Origin: JBPRGH01 sp051418055
GTDB lineage: Bacteria > Bacteroidota > Bacteroidia > Cytophagales > Cyclobacteriaceae
DNA length: 64,000 nucleotides
Reading direction: 5' to 3'
NCBI GenBank assembly: GCA_051418055.1
Contig: JBPRGH010000019.1
Coordinates: forward strand, 22,648-86,647
A program made the translations under genes and the position numbers. Shown here one piece after another: positions 18,705-28,228 of the stretch; positions within the stretch are counted from its first letter, which is position 1; each line of letters starts with the position of its first letter. The notes below the pieces were generated by a model that saw only the letters and a list, made by a program, of their open reading frames with translations, was not told the origin of the DNA and searched no databases.

Positions 18705-19649
18705 TTACTTTGCTGCTTTAATTGCTTCTGTAAGCTTTGGTACTACGTCAAAAGCATCCCCGACAATACCATAATCTGCTGCCTTAAAAAAAGGTGCTTC
18801 AGGGTCCTTATTTATAACCACGATATATTTAGAAGAGTTAACCCCTGCTAAATGTTGTATGGCACCGGAAATTCCCACCGCAATATACAAGGTTGGGCTA
18901 ACTTTAACTCCTGTTTGCCCCACATGTTCGTGGTGAGGTCTCCATTCCATATCTGAAACAGGCTTACTACATCCTGTAGCTGCTCCTAATTCTTTGGCAA
19001 GCTCTTCCAGCATGCCCCAGTTTTCAGGTCCTTTCATCCCGCGACCGCCGGAAACTACAATCTCTGCTTCAGGTAAAAGCACTTCACCTGCTGCTTTTTC
19101 TACGTTTGTAATCTTAGCCTTAAAAAGATCATCAGAAAGCTGTGGGGTAAATTCTTCGACCACAGCTGACCCCCCGGTTTCTTTTACATCAACCGCATTC
19201 TTTTTTATTGCCAGGATCTTCTTATCCTTCTTCATCTCTACATTGGCAAATGCTTTACCAGTATAGATGCTTCTTTTAACAACAAAACCTGCTGAAGTAT
19301 CCGGCAGTTCAACTACGTTTGAAACCAGAGCAGCATTATTTTTTATAGCTACACGAGCAGCAACAGGAGCGCCAAGAGAAGTATTGGCTAATACAAGTAC
19401 CTCTGCATTTTCCATAGCCTGGGAAAGCGCCTCAGCATAAGCCTGTATTACGCCCTGGTCCATTTTACTGTCTTTATAGCTCAGCACCTTCTTGGCACCG
19501 TAATTACCTAAAGCCTGTAATTCAGGATCTTCAATTGTGCCTAAATGAATGGCTGTTACATCACCTATAGCAGCGCCATAAGCAACTGCTTCTATAGAGG
19601 TCTTTTTAATTTTACCTTCTGCGCTTTCTACAAATACGAGTACAGACAT
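18705..19649 (-). CDS. etfA: Electron transfer flavoprotein alpha subunit
   Basis: The 314-residue protein has the alpha-subunit order: an N-terminal domain, then the FAD domain from about residue 195 (EIVVSGGRGMKGPENW). The FAD-binding end shows HHEHVGQTGVKVSPTLYIAV, GISGAIQH and ADYGIVGD. A Lys stands in GCSKPVSD where many homologues have Arg next to the flavin. With EtfB it passes electrons from acyl-CoA and similar dehydrogenases to the quinone pool through ETF-quinone oxidoreductase. It follows etfB by 31 bp and precedes the nuclease gene. Confidence 0.95.
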   Translation of the reverse strand: MSVLVFVESAEGKIKKTSIEAVAYGAAIGDVTAIHLGTIEDPELQALGNYGAKKVLSYKDSKMDQGVIQAYAEALSQAMENAEVLVLANTSLGAPVAARVAIKNNAALVSNVVELPDTSAGFVVKRSIYTGKAFANVEMKKDKKILAIKKNAVDVKETGGSAVVEEFTPQLSDDLFKAKITNVEKAAGEVLLPEAEIVVSGGRGMKGPENWGMLEELAKELGAATGCSKPVSDMEWRPHHEHVGQTGVKVSPTLYIAVGISGAIQHLAGVNSSKYIVVINKDPEAPFFKAADYGIVGDAFDVVPKLTEAIKAAK

Positions 19650-19680
19650 GTATATTTTATTTTACCTGTTTTAAATAAAT

Positions 19681-20418
19681 TTATATAACTTTTGCTTCAT
19701 TCTTCAAAAGCCTTACCAACTCCTCAACATTATCCTCATCTATCATCTTGATCTCTCCCTTTGGAGGAGGCATTTCATATCTTTTTAAAGCGACCTCTAT
19801 TTCATCTGAAACAGCTTCAACCACATTCAATGGCTTTGTCCTTGCTGACATAATACCTCGCATATTAGGGATTTTCCATTCCGCTATAGGCTCCTGGCAT
19901 CCTGCTACAAAAGGAAGCTCCACCTCAAGATGCTCTTTACCTCCTTCTATTTCACGTGACATTTTTGCTTTGTTGCCATCAATATCCAGTGTCATTACCG
20001 GGCTAATGGAAGGTATACCAAGGATCTCTCCTACCATACCATGCACCATTCCACCATTAAAATCCAGGGATTCACGGCCCATAAGTATCAGGTCATAACT
20101 TCCTTCTTTTGCATAATGAGCGATCTGCTTCGCTACAAAATGAGAATCTTTTGGCTCAGCATTAACACGAATAGCTTCATCAGCACCAATAGCCAGAGCT
20201 TTACGAATGGTAGGTTCGGTCTCTGCCTCACCCACATTGAGAACAGTGATTTTTCCACCTGTTTGCTCTTTAAGCTCTACAGCTCTTGCCAAAGCATAAT
20301 CATCATAAGGGCCGATGATAAACTGTACACCAGATTTATCAAATTTAGTATTATCATCAGTAAAAGCGATCCGGGAAGTAGTATCCGGAACGTGGGTTAT
20401 ACATACAAGTATGTTCAT
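19681..20418 (-). CDS. etfB: Electron transfer flavoprotein beta subunit
   Basis: The 245-residue protein starts MNILVCITHVPDTTSRI and has the EtfB adenine-nucleotide fold. The AMP site region DLILMGRESLDFNGGMVHGMVGEILGIP is well conserved, and SREIEGGKEHLEVELP follows as in typical beta subunits. It pairs with EtfA, encoded 31 bp downstream, to make the soluble FAD/AMP heterodimer used in fatty-acid and amino-acid oxidation. The promoter should lie in the 91-bp gap shared with the divergent TPR gene. Confidence 0.95.
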   Translation of the reverse strand: MNILVCITHVPDTTSRIAFTDDNTKFDKSGVQFIIGPYDDYALARAVELKEQTGGKITVLNVGEAETEPTIRKALAIGADEAIRVNAEPKDSHFVAKQIAHYAKEGSYDLILMGRESLDFNGGMVHGMVGEILGIPSISPVMTLDIDGNKAKMSREIEGGKEHLEVELPFVAGCQEPIAEWKIPNMRGIMSARTKPLNVVEAVSDEIEVALKRYEMPPPKGEIKMIDEDNVEELVRLLKNEAKVI

Positions 20419-20509
20419 TGAGTTGAGATTTAAATTATTTTATATTTCTCGTTCCGTAAATTTGTCGTGAAGATAAAAGATTTTTATAAAAATTTACTTT
20501 ATAACAGCT

Positions 20510-20836
20510 ATGAATTCAGACCGTTTAAAAAAACTTGAAAATTATTATAAACAAGATCCAAATGATCCTTTTATTATTTATGGATTGGCTCTTGAATATG
20601 AAAAAAGAGATCTGGATAAAGCAGTTGAATTTTTTGATATCCTTCTAACCAAACATCCGGATTATCTGCCAACCTATTACAAAGCGGCTCACCTCTATTG
20701 GGAAGAGGACCAGCCGGAGCAGGCACGATCAATTTTCGAAAGGGGAATAGACCTGGCAAAAAAGCAGGAAAACGTTAAAATATTAAATGAACTTAAAGCC
20801 GCTTTCCACAACTTTCAGATGGAAAATGACTACTAA
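20510..20836 (+). CDS. Small TPR protein
   Basis: This 108-residue soluble protein is made of about three tetratricopeptide helices pairs: NDPFIIYGLALEYEKRDLDKAVEFF, then PTYYKAAHLYWEEDQPEQARSIFERGI. No signal peptide or membrane span is seen. Small TPR proteins of this kind are scaffolds for protein contacts; partners are unknown. A TAAATTTG sequence at 20458-20465 matches the Bacteroidota -7 box about 45 bp upstream of the start, although no good -33 TTTG is present. Confidence 0.8.
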   Translation: MNSDRLKKLENYYKQDPNDPFIIYGLALEYEKRDLDKAVEFFDILLTKHPDYLPTYYKAAHLYWEEDQPEQARSIFERGIDLAKKQENVKILNELKAAFHNFQMENDY

Positions 20837-20959
20837 TATTTTTAGCATTTATTATCTTAACTTGTTAATATTCAGAATATTTAGCATATCTTAATTAAAT
20901 TATAATTTTAACAGTTTACTTTATGGATTTATATTCTTACATTTAAGAAAGAATAAGCC

Positions 20960-21922
20960 ATGAAGAAATTATTTTTCTTAATACTTCTTATCATTTCCGG
21001 ATATGAAGTGGCTGCTCAAGGTTGTAGTGATGCTGGGTTTTGCACCATGGGTGCGATGCGCCCGGATCAAAGTTACAGTACTGAATCATTGATAAAATTA
21101 AGGGCTGTAGAGATAAATCAATATCGTGGTACAACAACACTCTCCCCCGTCATTTGGGTGACCACCTTAGATATTACCGTAGGCATCAATACAAGAAATT
21201 TCATTCAACTAAAACTTCCTTATCAACATATTACCGGGAATCTTACGGATCTTGGAAACAACGAACCTGTGAATGGCATGGGAGATATTTCCTTAAGCTT
21301 TACCAGGAACATAATACAGGAAAATAATTATGATATTAATGTTACTTTGGGAGCTAAGATACCATCAAATAATGCCGCTCTTGAAAGTACTGAAGGTGTA
21401 GATCATCATATGTACTATCAAACCAGCCTGGGTACTTATGATTTAGTAGCGGGAGCATCATTTATAAATAAGAAGTGGCTTTTTGCCACCGGATATCAAC
21501 GTCCTCTGATACACCGGAATAAAAATGATTTCCGATGGGGGCAATGGAATGAATATCCCGATCCGGCGTATATTAATAATCATGATACTCACCGGGCAGG
21601 GACAGAATTCAGAAGAGGATCTGATGTAATGGTTAGAGTGGAGCGTAACTTTAGGTTCTCTAACTACAGTTTTAATATCGGAGTGCTTCCTATTTTCAGG
21701 ATCACTCCTGACCAGGCTTATGATCCTCTTACGGATACCAGTGAAAAAATTGAAAATACTACAGGTATGGCTTTATCAGCATTGGCAGGTGCCTCCTATC
21801 ATTTTGATGTTAATTCCAGCCTGAGATTTATTTACGGTAGAAAGGTTACCCAGCGTGAATATAATCCTGATGGACTAACACGCCATGCTGTTTACTCATT
21901 TTCTTATATATATAGGTTTTAG
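20960..21922 (+). CDS. Outer-membrane beta-barrel protein, unknown function
   Basis: Residues 1-19 are a signal peptide (MKKLFFLILLIISGYEVAAQ). The mature part starts with a Cys pair (GCSDAGFC) and then alternates short hydrophobic and polar strands, ending YIYRF; the terminal aromatic residue is typical of barrels inserted by the BAM complex. Around 300 residues would give 12-14 strands. It resembles the 'transporter'-type barrels of Bacteroidota. The next gene (TPR-CHAT) starts five bases after the stop and must be cotranslated, so the two probably work together in the envelope. Confidence 0.7.
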   Translation: MKKLFFLILLIISGYEVAAQGCSDAGFCTMGAMRPDQSYSTESLIKLRAVEINQYRGTTTLSPVIWVTTLDITVGINTRNFIQLKLPYQHITGNLTDLGNNEPVNGMGDISLSFTRNIIQENNYDINVTLGAKIPSNNAALESTEGVDHHMYYQTSLGTYDLVAGASFINKKWLFATGYQRPLIHRNKNDFRWGQWNEYPDPAYINNHDTHRAGTEFRRGSDVMVRVERNFRFSNYSFNIGVLPIFRITPDQAYDPLTDTSEKIENTTGMALSALAGASYHFDVNSSLRFIYGRKVTQREYNPDGLTRHAVYSFSYIYRF

Positions 21923-21927
21923 TTAAT

Positions 21928-24468
21928 ATGATCAAGCACATCCTACTTATATTCAGCATCTTATGCACTTCTTTCTTATATGCTCAGGAAAACTACAGAG
22001 AAAAGGCGCAGGAATATATTAAGGGTGGTTTCTATGACGAAGCCAGGGATATCTTACTGAATATTCCAGCTCCACATACGCCAGCAGATTTAAGCTTATT
22101 AGGTGAGGTGGAATTACGATTGGGAAAGTTAGATACTGCAGAAGAAATACTAAAAAAAGCGCTTAATGATATAGAAGTATCTGTATCTCCTGATGAGCTT
22201 TTATATGCCCTTACATTGAACCGCCTGGCCCTGGTTTTCTGGAATAAAGGACAGGATGACGAAGCACAAAGCTATATGATAAAAGCTATTGATATCCGTA
22301 ATGAAAAAGGGCTGGTCAATAATGAATTATTAGCAGCCAGCTTTAATGATCTCGGATTAATAACTTCAAGAATGGATCCCGACCAGGCGCTGAAAAATTA
22401 TCAAAAAGCATTGGTGCTGTATGAAAGTACTTATGGAAGAATAAATGAGAAAGTAGCTCAGGGGCTTATTAATACAGGGATTATTTATCATCAAAAAGAA
22501 ATGTATGGTGACGCAATAAAAACTTTTGCGGAAGCAATGGAAATAATTTTTGAAATCTATAAGCAGGCGCCCCATCCAACAGCTGCATTTATTTATAGTC
22601 AGATGGGGCAAAGCCACCATGCATTGAATAATGATACATCGGCCATTACTTTTTATTATTTAGCACTTGATGAGTATGAGAAAATATACGGTCCAAAGCA
22701 CCCGGATATTGCTAATGTGGAAAATTTACTAGGCCAGGTGCGACTTGATTTGAATGCAACTGAAACAGCTTTAAAGGCATTCCAAAGAGCCTTAATAGCT
22801 AATAGCCCCTCATTTAATGATCCTTATTTAGGAAGCTATCCTTCCTCAGGTGATTACTACAGCTCATATACGCTGCTTACTACACTCCTAAATAAAGCAC
22901 GGGCCTTTCAACAACTCCATGGAAATAAAACGCTAAAATTTAAACATTTAAAAGAGGCACTGCGTGCTATTGAGAAAAGCGATAGCATATTAACGCGATT
23001 AAAATATTCAGCCAAATCCGAAAGTGATAAACTGTCACTTAATGCAACAGCTTCTGAAATATATCAAGAAGCAGTTAATTTATGCTTTAAAATGGGAGAA
23101 CTTGCATTTAAAAAAAGGCCCTACTATGAAAAAGCTTTTTATTTCGCGGAGAAAGGAAAGGCAGCGGTTCTACAGGAAGCTATAACTAATAGCAGGGCCC
23201 AAACATTTGCAGGGATCACCCATGAAGTTCAACAAAAAGAGAATATTCTACTCAGCCGTATAAATTTTCTTGAAAAGGAGCTGGCTGAGCATAATAATTC
23301 TGACAAACAGCAGCAAAACAGAAATGAACTTTTTGACCTGAACCGGCAGCATCAGGAAATGGTAAAAATGATGGAGCAGCAGTATCCGGAATATTATCAC
23401 CTTAAATATAAGGTTGCATTGCCCTCAGTCAGTAAAATTCAAAATATAATAGATGAAGAAACTGCTATTATCAGTTATTTCGAAGCTGAAAATCTTGATA
23501 AGCTCTATATTTTCCTTGTCACAAACAATAAATTTAAAGTATTTGAGAAGCCTGTAAATGAAAACTTTGAACGTTATACTATAGGTTTAAGAAATGGGAT
23601 TTACTTTAAAGATAAAGGGACTTTTATAATGACCAGTAGCTATCTCGGAAAGCTGTTAATCCCTCACATACCTTCATCTGTTTCTAAACTGAAGATTATC
23701 CCAGCCGGAAGATTAGGTTTTATTCCTTTTGAATCTTTAATAAACGGTAAGGTCAAAAATAATAATTTTAACAACCTGCCCTATCTTATAAATGATTATA
23801 AAATAAGCTATTCATATTCTATTAATCTCATTTCTGATAATAAGGACCCGCAAGTAAATACGAGTATTTTACTAATGGCACCTGTTGATTTCGAATATGA
23901 AAATACTACCCTTACTACTCTTTTAGGTACAGAGCAGGAATGCCAGGATATAAGCTCAACACTAAAAGATCAAAATTATTCAGTAAAGCTTTTATTAAGG
24001 AAAGATGCCAACAAGAAGTTATTAAAGGAATCATTAAATGAGGGCTATGATATTCTTCATCTTGCAACGCATGGGATTGTCGATGAAGATGAACCTGCCC
24101 TTAGCCGGATTTATCTAAATACAGGTGATGATGATGGAAGGCTATATACAGGAGAGATATATAATCTTAAATTAAAAACCAATCTGGTAACCCTCAGTGC
24201 CTGCCAGACGGCACTTGGAAAAATTAGCAAGGGAGAAGGGATCCTTGGTTTTTCAAGAGCTTTACTTTATGCCGGTGCTGAAAATATCCTTGTCTCACTA
24301 TGGGCAGTCAATGATAACTCCACTTCTGAATTTATGTCCAGTTTTTATAGCAAAATAAATAATGATGGATACGGAAACAACCTTCGACAAGCCAAGCTCC
24401 GTATGATCAGAAGCGATAATTATTCCGAACCATTTTATTGGGCACCTTTTATTTTAATTGGTGAGTAA
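21928..24468 (+). CDS. Exported TPR-CHAT protein (caspase-like peptidase fold)
   Basis: The 846-residue protein starts with a signal peptide (MIKHILLIFSILCTSFLYAQ). Residues about 25-320 hold TPR repeats, followed by a helical stretch with coiled-coil tendency (about 420-475). Residues about 560-846 form a CHAT domain. The catalytic pair is intact: H715 in LHLATHG and C759 in LSACQT, and GEGILGFSRALLYAGAENILVSLWAVND is the usual CHAT core. CHAT proteins are caspase-like peptidases, and several are immune or cell-death effectors acting inside cells. Here the signal peptide suggests periplasmic or surface location. It is operonic with the barrel gene upstream and a small secreted protein downstream. 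Confidence 0.87.
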   Translation: MIKHILLIFSILCTSFLYAQENYREKAQEYIKGGFYDEARDILLNIPAPHTPADLSLLGEVELRLGKLDTAEEILKKALNDIEVSVSPDELLYALTLNRLALVFWNKGQDDEAQSYMIKAIDIRNEKGLVNNELLAASFNDLGLITSRMDPDQALKNYQKALVLYESTYGRINEKVAQGLINTGIIYHQKEMYGDAIKTFAEAMEIIFEIYKQAPHPTAAFIYSQMGQSHHALNNDTSAITFYYLALDEYEKIYGPKHPDIANVENLLGQVRLDLNATETALKAFQRALIANSPSFNDPYLGSYPSSGDYYSSYTLLTTLLNKARAFQQLHGNKTLKFKHLKEALRAIEKSDSILTRLKYSAKSESDKLSLNATASEIYQEAVNLCFKMGELAFKKRPYYEKAFYFAEKGKAAVLQEAITNSRAQTFAGITHEVQQKENILLSRINFLEKELAEHNNSDKQQQNRNELFDLNRQHQEMVKMMEQQYPEYYHLKYKVALPSVSKIQNIIDEETAIISYFEAENLDKLYIFLVTNNKFKVFEKPVNENFERYTIGLRNGIYFKDKGTFIMTSSYLGKLLIPHIPSSVSKLKIIPAGRLGFIPFESLINGKVKNNNFNNLPYLINDYKISYSYSINLISDNKDPQVNTSILLMAPVDFEYENTTLTTLLGTEQECQDISSTLKDQNYSVKLLLRKDANKKLLKESLNEGYDILHLATHGIVDEDEPALSRIYLNTGDDDGRLYTGEIYNLKLKTNLVTLSACQTALGKISKGEGILGFSRALLYAGAENILVSLWAVNDNSTSEFMSSFYSKINNDGYGNNLRQAKLRMIRSDNYSEPFYWAPFILIGE

Positions 24469-24507
24469 GTAATTATTGATAATTTTTAAAAAATTAATGA
24501 TAAAGCC

Positions 24508-24918
24508 ATGAAGATGATCTTGCTTATTTTATTTACCTGTGTAAGTATAGAAATAACAGCTCAAAAAATGCCAGCTGATGGTTTTGTAAGAATTCAGAAA
24601 ATTGATGTTACGCTCGAGCCAGGGAAATCAATGGAAGAATTTATTAATTTTTATAATTCCACAGTTCTTAAAGCCTATAAGAAAAATATCCCAGAGGTTG
24701 ATTTTTATATAGTGAAAGCTATAAGAGGAAAAGATAAAGGTCAACTCGGAATACTTTGGTATTCAAATGATCAAAAAATATGGTATAAATATCATATGGA
24801 GGATGGTAGCTATACAGATGTAGGAAAAAAGGCCCGGGAAGGATTACAACCAGCCTTCGAGGAACTGGCTAAAATTGCTACAATAAAGAGCAGTTCAACG
24901 GATTGGATAATTAAATAG
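24508..24918 (+). CDS. Small secreted protein, unknown function
   Basis: Residues 1-18 form a signal peptide (MKMILLILFTCVSIEITAQ). The mature domain of about 115 residues has an alternating strand/helix pattern (MEEFINFYNSTVLKAYKK, DFYIVKAIRGKDKGQLGILWY), suggestive of a ferredoxin-like or ABM-type fold, but I cannot name a family. It lies 39 bp after the CHAT gene in the same direction and is probably the third gene of that operon. It could be a partner or substrate of the CHAT protein; that is inference from position only. Confidence 0.6.
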   Translation: MKMILLILFTCVSIEITAQKMPADGFVRIQKIDVTLEPGKSMEEFINFYNSTVLKAYKKNIPEVDFYIVKAIRGKDKGQLGILWYSNDQKIWYKYHMEDGSYTDVGKKAREGLQPAFEELAKIATIKSSSTDWIIK

Positions 24919-24983
24919 TCATAAAATAGTATGACAACAATATTCTTTAGTTAAAACGACTATTAAATTAAAAAACTCATTAA

Positions 24984-25020
24984 ACAAAAAAAGAGGGACC
25001 CTGCGCAAGTCCCTCTTCTG
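24984..25020 (-). terminator. Hairpin between convergent genes, probable terminator
   Basis: AAGAGGGAC (24991-24999) and GTCCCTCTT (25009-25017) form a perfect 9-bp stem with a 9-base loop. The A-run at 24984-24992 becomes a T-run on the leftward strand, so it best terminates transcription from the VIT gene, and it could also stop the rightward CHAT operon. Confidence 0.7.
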
Positions 25021-25140
25021 CTTGTGTATTAGTATGACCATGATTAGGAGTCATAAAGAGAACCGATAAACTCCTAATATGTTTTACAAATATGTTTAAT
25101 TTTTTAGAATTTTACATAAACAAATTGAAATTTTTTTTAA

Positions 25141-25908
25141 TTAATTTAAATACGGCAGTAAATAAACCGCCAGCCACTCCCCTACAAAATAGGCCAAAAA
25201 GGCAGCCAGTCCACCTAAAGCAAGCGTTTCCCCGATCCCCTGCAGCCAGTACTTTTCTGTTACTTTACTTTTCAAAAATCCTACAATAGCAAGCGCAATA
25301 CCTGTGGCTATACAGGATAAAAGGAATAAATTATCTTCTTTAATAGTAAAAAAGGCCGCAGCTATATAAGATAATAGGGGTATAATGCCAATTATATTAA
25401 ATGACAGGAAAGTAGCAAAGGCAGTCTTTACCGCCGTCTTATCATTTTTGGTCATTTCCAGCTCTTCCTTCATCATGGTGTCCACCCATACATCCTTGTC
25501 TGCCGTAATAACCTCTACTACCTTATCCAGAAGTTCACCTTTAAACCCTTTGGCTTCATAAATTTCTCTCACCTCCTCTATTTCCTTTTCCCGAAGGTTA
25601 TCGATTTCCCAATATTCTACTGCTTCATGCTTTTCATAGGTATCCCGCTCTGCTTTAGTTGAAAAATAATTGCCAACAGACATTGAAAAACCATCAGCAA
25701 TAAGATTTGCAAAACCAAAGATCAGCACCCAGTATAAACCTGCTTCAGCGCCCGCAGCACCGGAAACCACGGCAAAGGTTGTAATAGCGCCATCTATTCC
25801 ACCATAGATAAACTCACCAATATAAGTTTTATCAAAGATCCAGAGCTTGCCTTCGGAATGTAAACGCTTTTCAGATATTACTTTTAAATGCGCATCTGTA
25901 TAGCTCAT
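25141..25908 (-). CDS. VIT1/CCC1 family transporter (iron/manganese)
   Basis: The 255-residue protein shows the family's first span GGIDGAITTFAVVSGAAGA with the conserved D, and then NLIADGFSMSVGNYFSTKAE. The central cytoplasmic part is rich in Glu (EKEIEEVREIYEAKGF, KEELEM), which in VIT1 is the metal-binding domain. Three more hydrophobic spans follow. It should export or sequester Fe2+/Mn2+ across the inner membrane. The start overlaps the stop of menC by four bases (25905-25908), so the two genes are translationally coupled. Confidence 0.85.
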   Translation of the reverse strand: MSYTDAHLKVISEKRLHSEGKLWIFDKTYIGEFIYGGIDGAITTFAVVSGAAGAEAGLYWVLIFGFANLIADGFSMSVGNYFSTKAERDTYEKHEAVEYWEIDNLREKEIEEVREIYEAKGFKGELLDKVVEVITADKDVWVDTMMKEELEMTKNDKTAVKTAFATFLSFNIIGIIPLLSYIAAAFFTIKEDNLFLLSCIATGIALAIVGFLKSKVTEKYWLQGIGETLALGGLAAFLAYFVGEWLAVYLLPYLN

Positions 25909-26960
25909 AATTCAATATTCCATTTCTTTTTCAAATCGTATTGTAGCGCCCCATTTATTATAGTTAATGGGCTGTCAAAGTTGTTTTCAAAAAGCTGACC
26001 TGTTCCCAGTCCCTGAAAGGATATTGCTTCTTGTTCAGCTGTATATTGTGAAATAGCATTTAATCCTATATTAGATTCTAAAGCTGAGGTTATCCACCAG
26101 CCTATACCATTATCTTCAGCTATCTGTATCCATTCATTACAGGCAGCAATCCCACCTACCAGAGAAGGTTTTAATATTATGTAATGCGGGTTTATATTTT
26201 TTAACAATTCCACTTTTTTCTCGAGAAGGTTAATACCTATCAACTCCTCATCCAATGCTATTGATATTGGAGCTACAGCGCACAGCTGCTTCATTTTATC
26301 TAACTGTCCGGCAGCAATTGGCTGCTCAATGCTATGGATATTATATTCCTTAAGCTGATCAAGCTTTTCCAAAACTTCGTCATAACCAAATGCACCATTA
26401 GCATCAAGACGGAGCACAAGATCCGGATCTGTAGCTCTGATCCTCTTTATGACTTCAAGTTCTTTCTCAAATGATATTGCACCAATTTTCATTTTCAGGC
26501 ACTTAAATCCTTTATCGGGTTTTACCTTTGCCTGCTCAAGCATAAACTCCTGGTCACCCATCCAGATCAGTCCGTTAATAGGGATTTTATACTCTCCTCT
26601 TACAAATTTATTATTGAAGATTATCCGGTTTCCGCCGTTAAGCAAATCCAGTAAAGCGGTTTCCAGTCCAAAGCGAATGGAGGGGAATTCATCGGATAAA
26701 TAATAAGCCATTTGATATACCTGCTTTTCATCTGCCGGTAAGGATGAATTAAGAAGTTTATTACCTAATTCCCGGAGCTTCTCATCCATCAGGTCGATAG
26801 GATCGATACTGAGATCTTTTAAAGGACTACATTCACCATATCCAATAGTACCATTAACTTCAATTTTTATGATCCAGGTTGGTTTTTCAAGATAAACACC
26901 ACGCGATGTACCTGCAGGGAACCGAAACTTAAGGGAATATTTTTTATAGGAGAATTTCAA
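25905..26960 (-). CDS. menC: o-Succinylbenzoate synthase (enolase superfamily)
   Basis: The 351-residue protein has the enolase-superfamily capping domain (about 1-120) and barrel. Catalytic and metal residues expected of OSBS are visible: K156 and K158 in LKMKIG, D186 in LRLDANGAF, E212 in IEQP, D237 in ALDEEL and K264 in ILKPSLVGG. It dehydrates SHCHC to o-succinylbenzoate in menaquinone synthesis, the main quinone of Bacteroidota. No other men gene is in the window. Because OSBS enzymes share the fold with N-acylamino acid racemases and dipeptide epimerases, those remain weaker alternatives. Confidence 0.85.
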   Translation of the reverse strand: MKFSYKKYSLKFRFPAGTSRGVYLEKPTWIIKIEVNGTIGYGECSPLKDLSIDPIDLMDEKLRELGNKLLNSSLPADEKQVYQMAYYLSDEFPSIRFGLETALLDLLNGGNRIIFNNKFVRGEYKIPINGLIWMGDQEFMLEQAKVKPDKGFKCLKMKIGAISFEKELEVIKRIRATDPDLVLRLDANGAFGYDEVLEKLDQLKEYNIHSIEQPIAAGQLDKMKQLCAVAPISIALDEELIGINLLEKKVELLKNINPHYIILKPSLVGGIAACNEWIQIAEDNGIGWWITSALESNIGLNAISQYTAEQEAISFQGLGTGQLFENNFDSPLTIINGALQYDLKKKWNIEL

Positions 26961-27002
26961 AACATTAGGCTTTTTAATCCTTACAATAATAACAAGGCAT
27001 TC

Positions 27003-27010
27003 TATATTTG
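27003..27010 (+). promoter_or_regulatory. Candidate -7 element upstream of queA
   Basis: TATATTTG matches the Bacteroidota TAnnTTTG -7 box, with the start codon at 27038. I see no matching -33 TTTG at the expected spacing, so support is limited. Confidence 0.35.
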
Positions 27011-27037
27011 CCTTTTATTTTCATATAAATTCACCTG

Positions 27038-28228
27038 ATGAAGCTTAATTTAGAAGATTTTAAATACGAATTACCCGAAGAGAAGATAGCACAGCACCCT
27101 CTGAAAGAACGCAGTGCTTCAAAGCTCCTTCATTACAATAAAGGTGCTATCTCACATAAGATCTTCAGGGAAATAACAGATCTCCTGCCTCACAATAGCC
27201 AGTTAATTTTTAATAACACCCGGGTAATACCCGCACGATTATTTTTTACCAAATCTACAGGTGCAATTATTGAAATATTTTTACTTGAGCCCCTTAAGCC
27301 TTTTCATCAGAGGGAAAAGGCAATGGAAGCGGTAAGTCCGGTGGAATGGAGATGTATGATCCGTAATTTAAAAAAATGGAAGGAAGATGAGCTCAGCATT
27401 ACTATTGCACAATTCGATGTTACTTTATATGCCAGATTAATTGATAGAGAGAATCAAATAGTTCAGCTTTCATGGAAACCTTCTCATTATTCTTTTGCCG
27501 AGATAGTGGAATCAGCAGGAAAAATACCATTACCTCCATATATGAAACGTGAGGCTACCGAGGAAGATCAGGTTTCTTATCAAACTGTTTATGCAAATCA
27601 AAAAGGTGCAGTTGCAGCTCCCACTGCCGGCCTTCATTTTACTCCTGAAATTTTAAATGAATTAAAATCAAAAGGTATAAAACATGATTACCTTACCCTT
27701 CATGTAAGTGCGGGTACTTTTCAGCCAATAAAAGAGGAAGATGTGCATAAACATAAGATGCATGAGGAAGAAATTGTAATTAAGAAAGGGAACCTTCAGT
27801 TTTTATTAGCTAATAAAGGTCCTGTCATACCCGTAGGCACCACCTCCATGCGTACTTTAGAAAGCCTGTACTGGTTTGGAGTAAAGCTTATCTCTGATCC
27901 GGAAGCTTCTTTCTTTATACCCCAGATGTATCCTTATCAGGAACATGCTGATCTTCCTCCAAAAAAAGAATCCCTGGAGCGCGTATTAAAGCACCTGGAG
28001 GAAAACCAACTCGATAATATTATTGGAAGCACCGAAATATTCATTTATCCCGGATATACTTTCAGGATATGTGAGGGATTGATTACCAATTTTCACCTGC
28101 CGGGCTCTACTTTAATTTTATTGATCGCTGCCCTTGTTGGGGATGACTGGAAAAAGATATATGAGGAAGCGCTAAAAAATGATTATCGCTTCCTCAGCTA
28201 TGGGGACAGTTCTTTATTAATCCCCTGA
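27038..28228 (+). CDS. queA: S-adenosylmethionine:tRNA ribosyltransferase-isomerase
   Basis: The 396-residue protein begins NLEDFKYELPEEKIAQHPLKER, shows FNNTRVIPARL and GAVAAPTAGLHFT, then VSAGTFQPI and VGTTSMRTLE, and ends with TNFHLPGSTLILLIAALVG and YRFLSYGDSSLL; these are the QueA hallmarks. It transfers ribosyl from SAM to 7-aminomethyl-deazaguanine in tRNA to make epoxyqueuosine. It is about 45 residues longer than E. coli QueA because of an insertion around residues 90-130, which I believe is common in this phylum. Its stop abuts the end of the convergent PorE-like gene. Confidence 0.93.
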   Translation: MKLNLEDFKYELPEEKIAQHPLKERSASKLLHYNKGAISHKIFREITDLLPHNSQLIFNNTRVIPARLFFTKSTGAIIEIFLLEPLKPFHQREKAMEAVSPVEWRCMIRNLKKWKEDELSITIAQFDVTLYARLIDRENQIVQLSWKPSHYSFAEIVESAGKIPLPPYMKREATEEDQVSYQTVYANQKGAVAAPTAGLHFTPEILNELKSKGIKHDYLTLHVSAGTFQPIKEEDVHKHKMHEEEIVIKKGNLQFLLANKGPVIPVGTTSMRTLESLYWFGVKLISDPEASFFIPQMYPYQEHADLPPKKESLERVLKHLEENQLDNIIGSTEIFIYPGYTFRICEGLITNFHLPGSTLILLIAALVGDDWKKIYEEALKNDYRFLSYGDSSLLIP

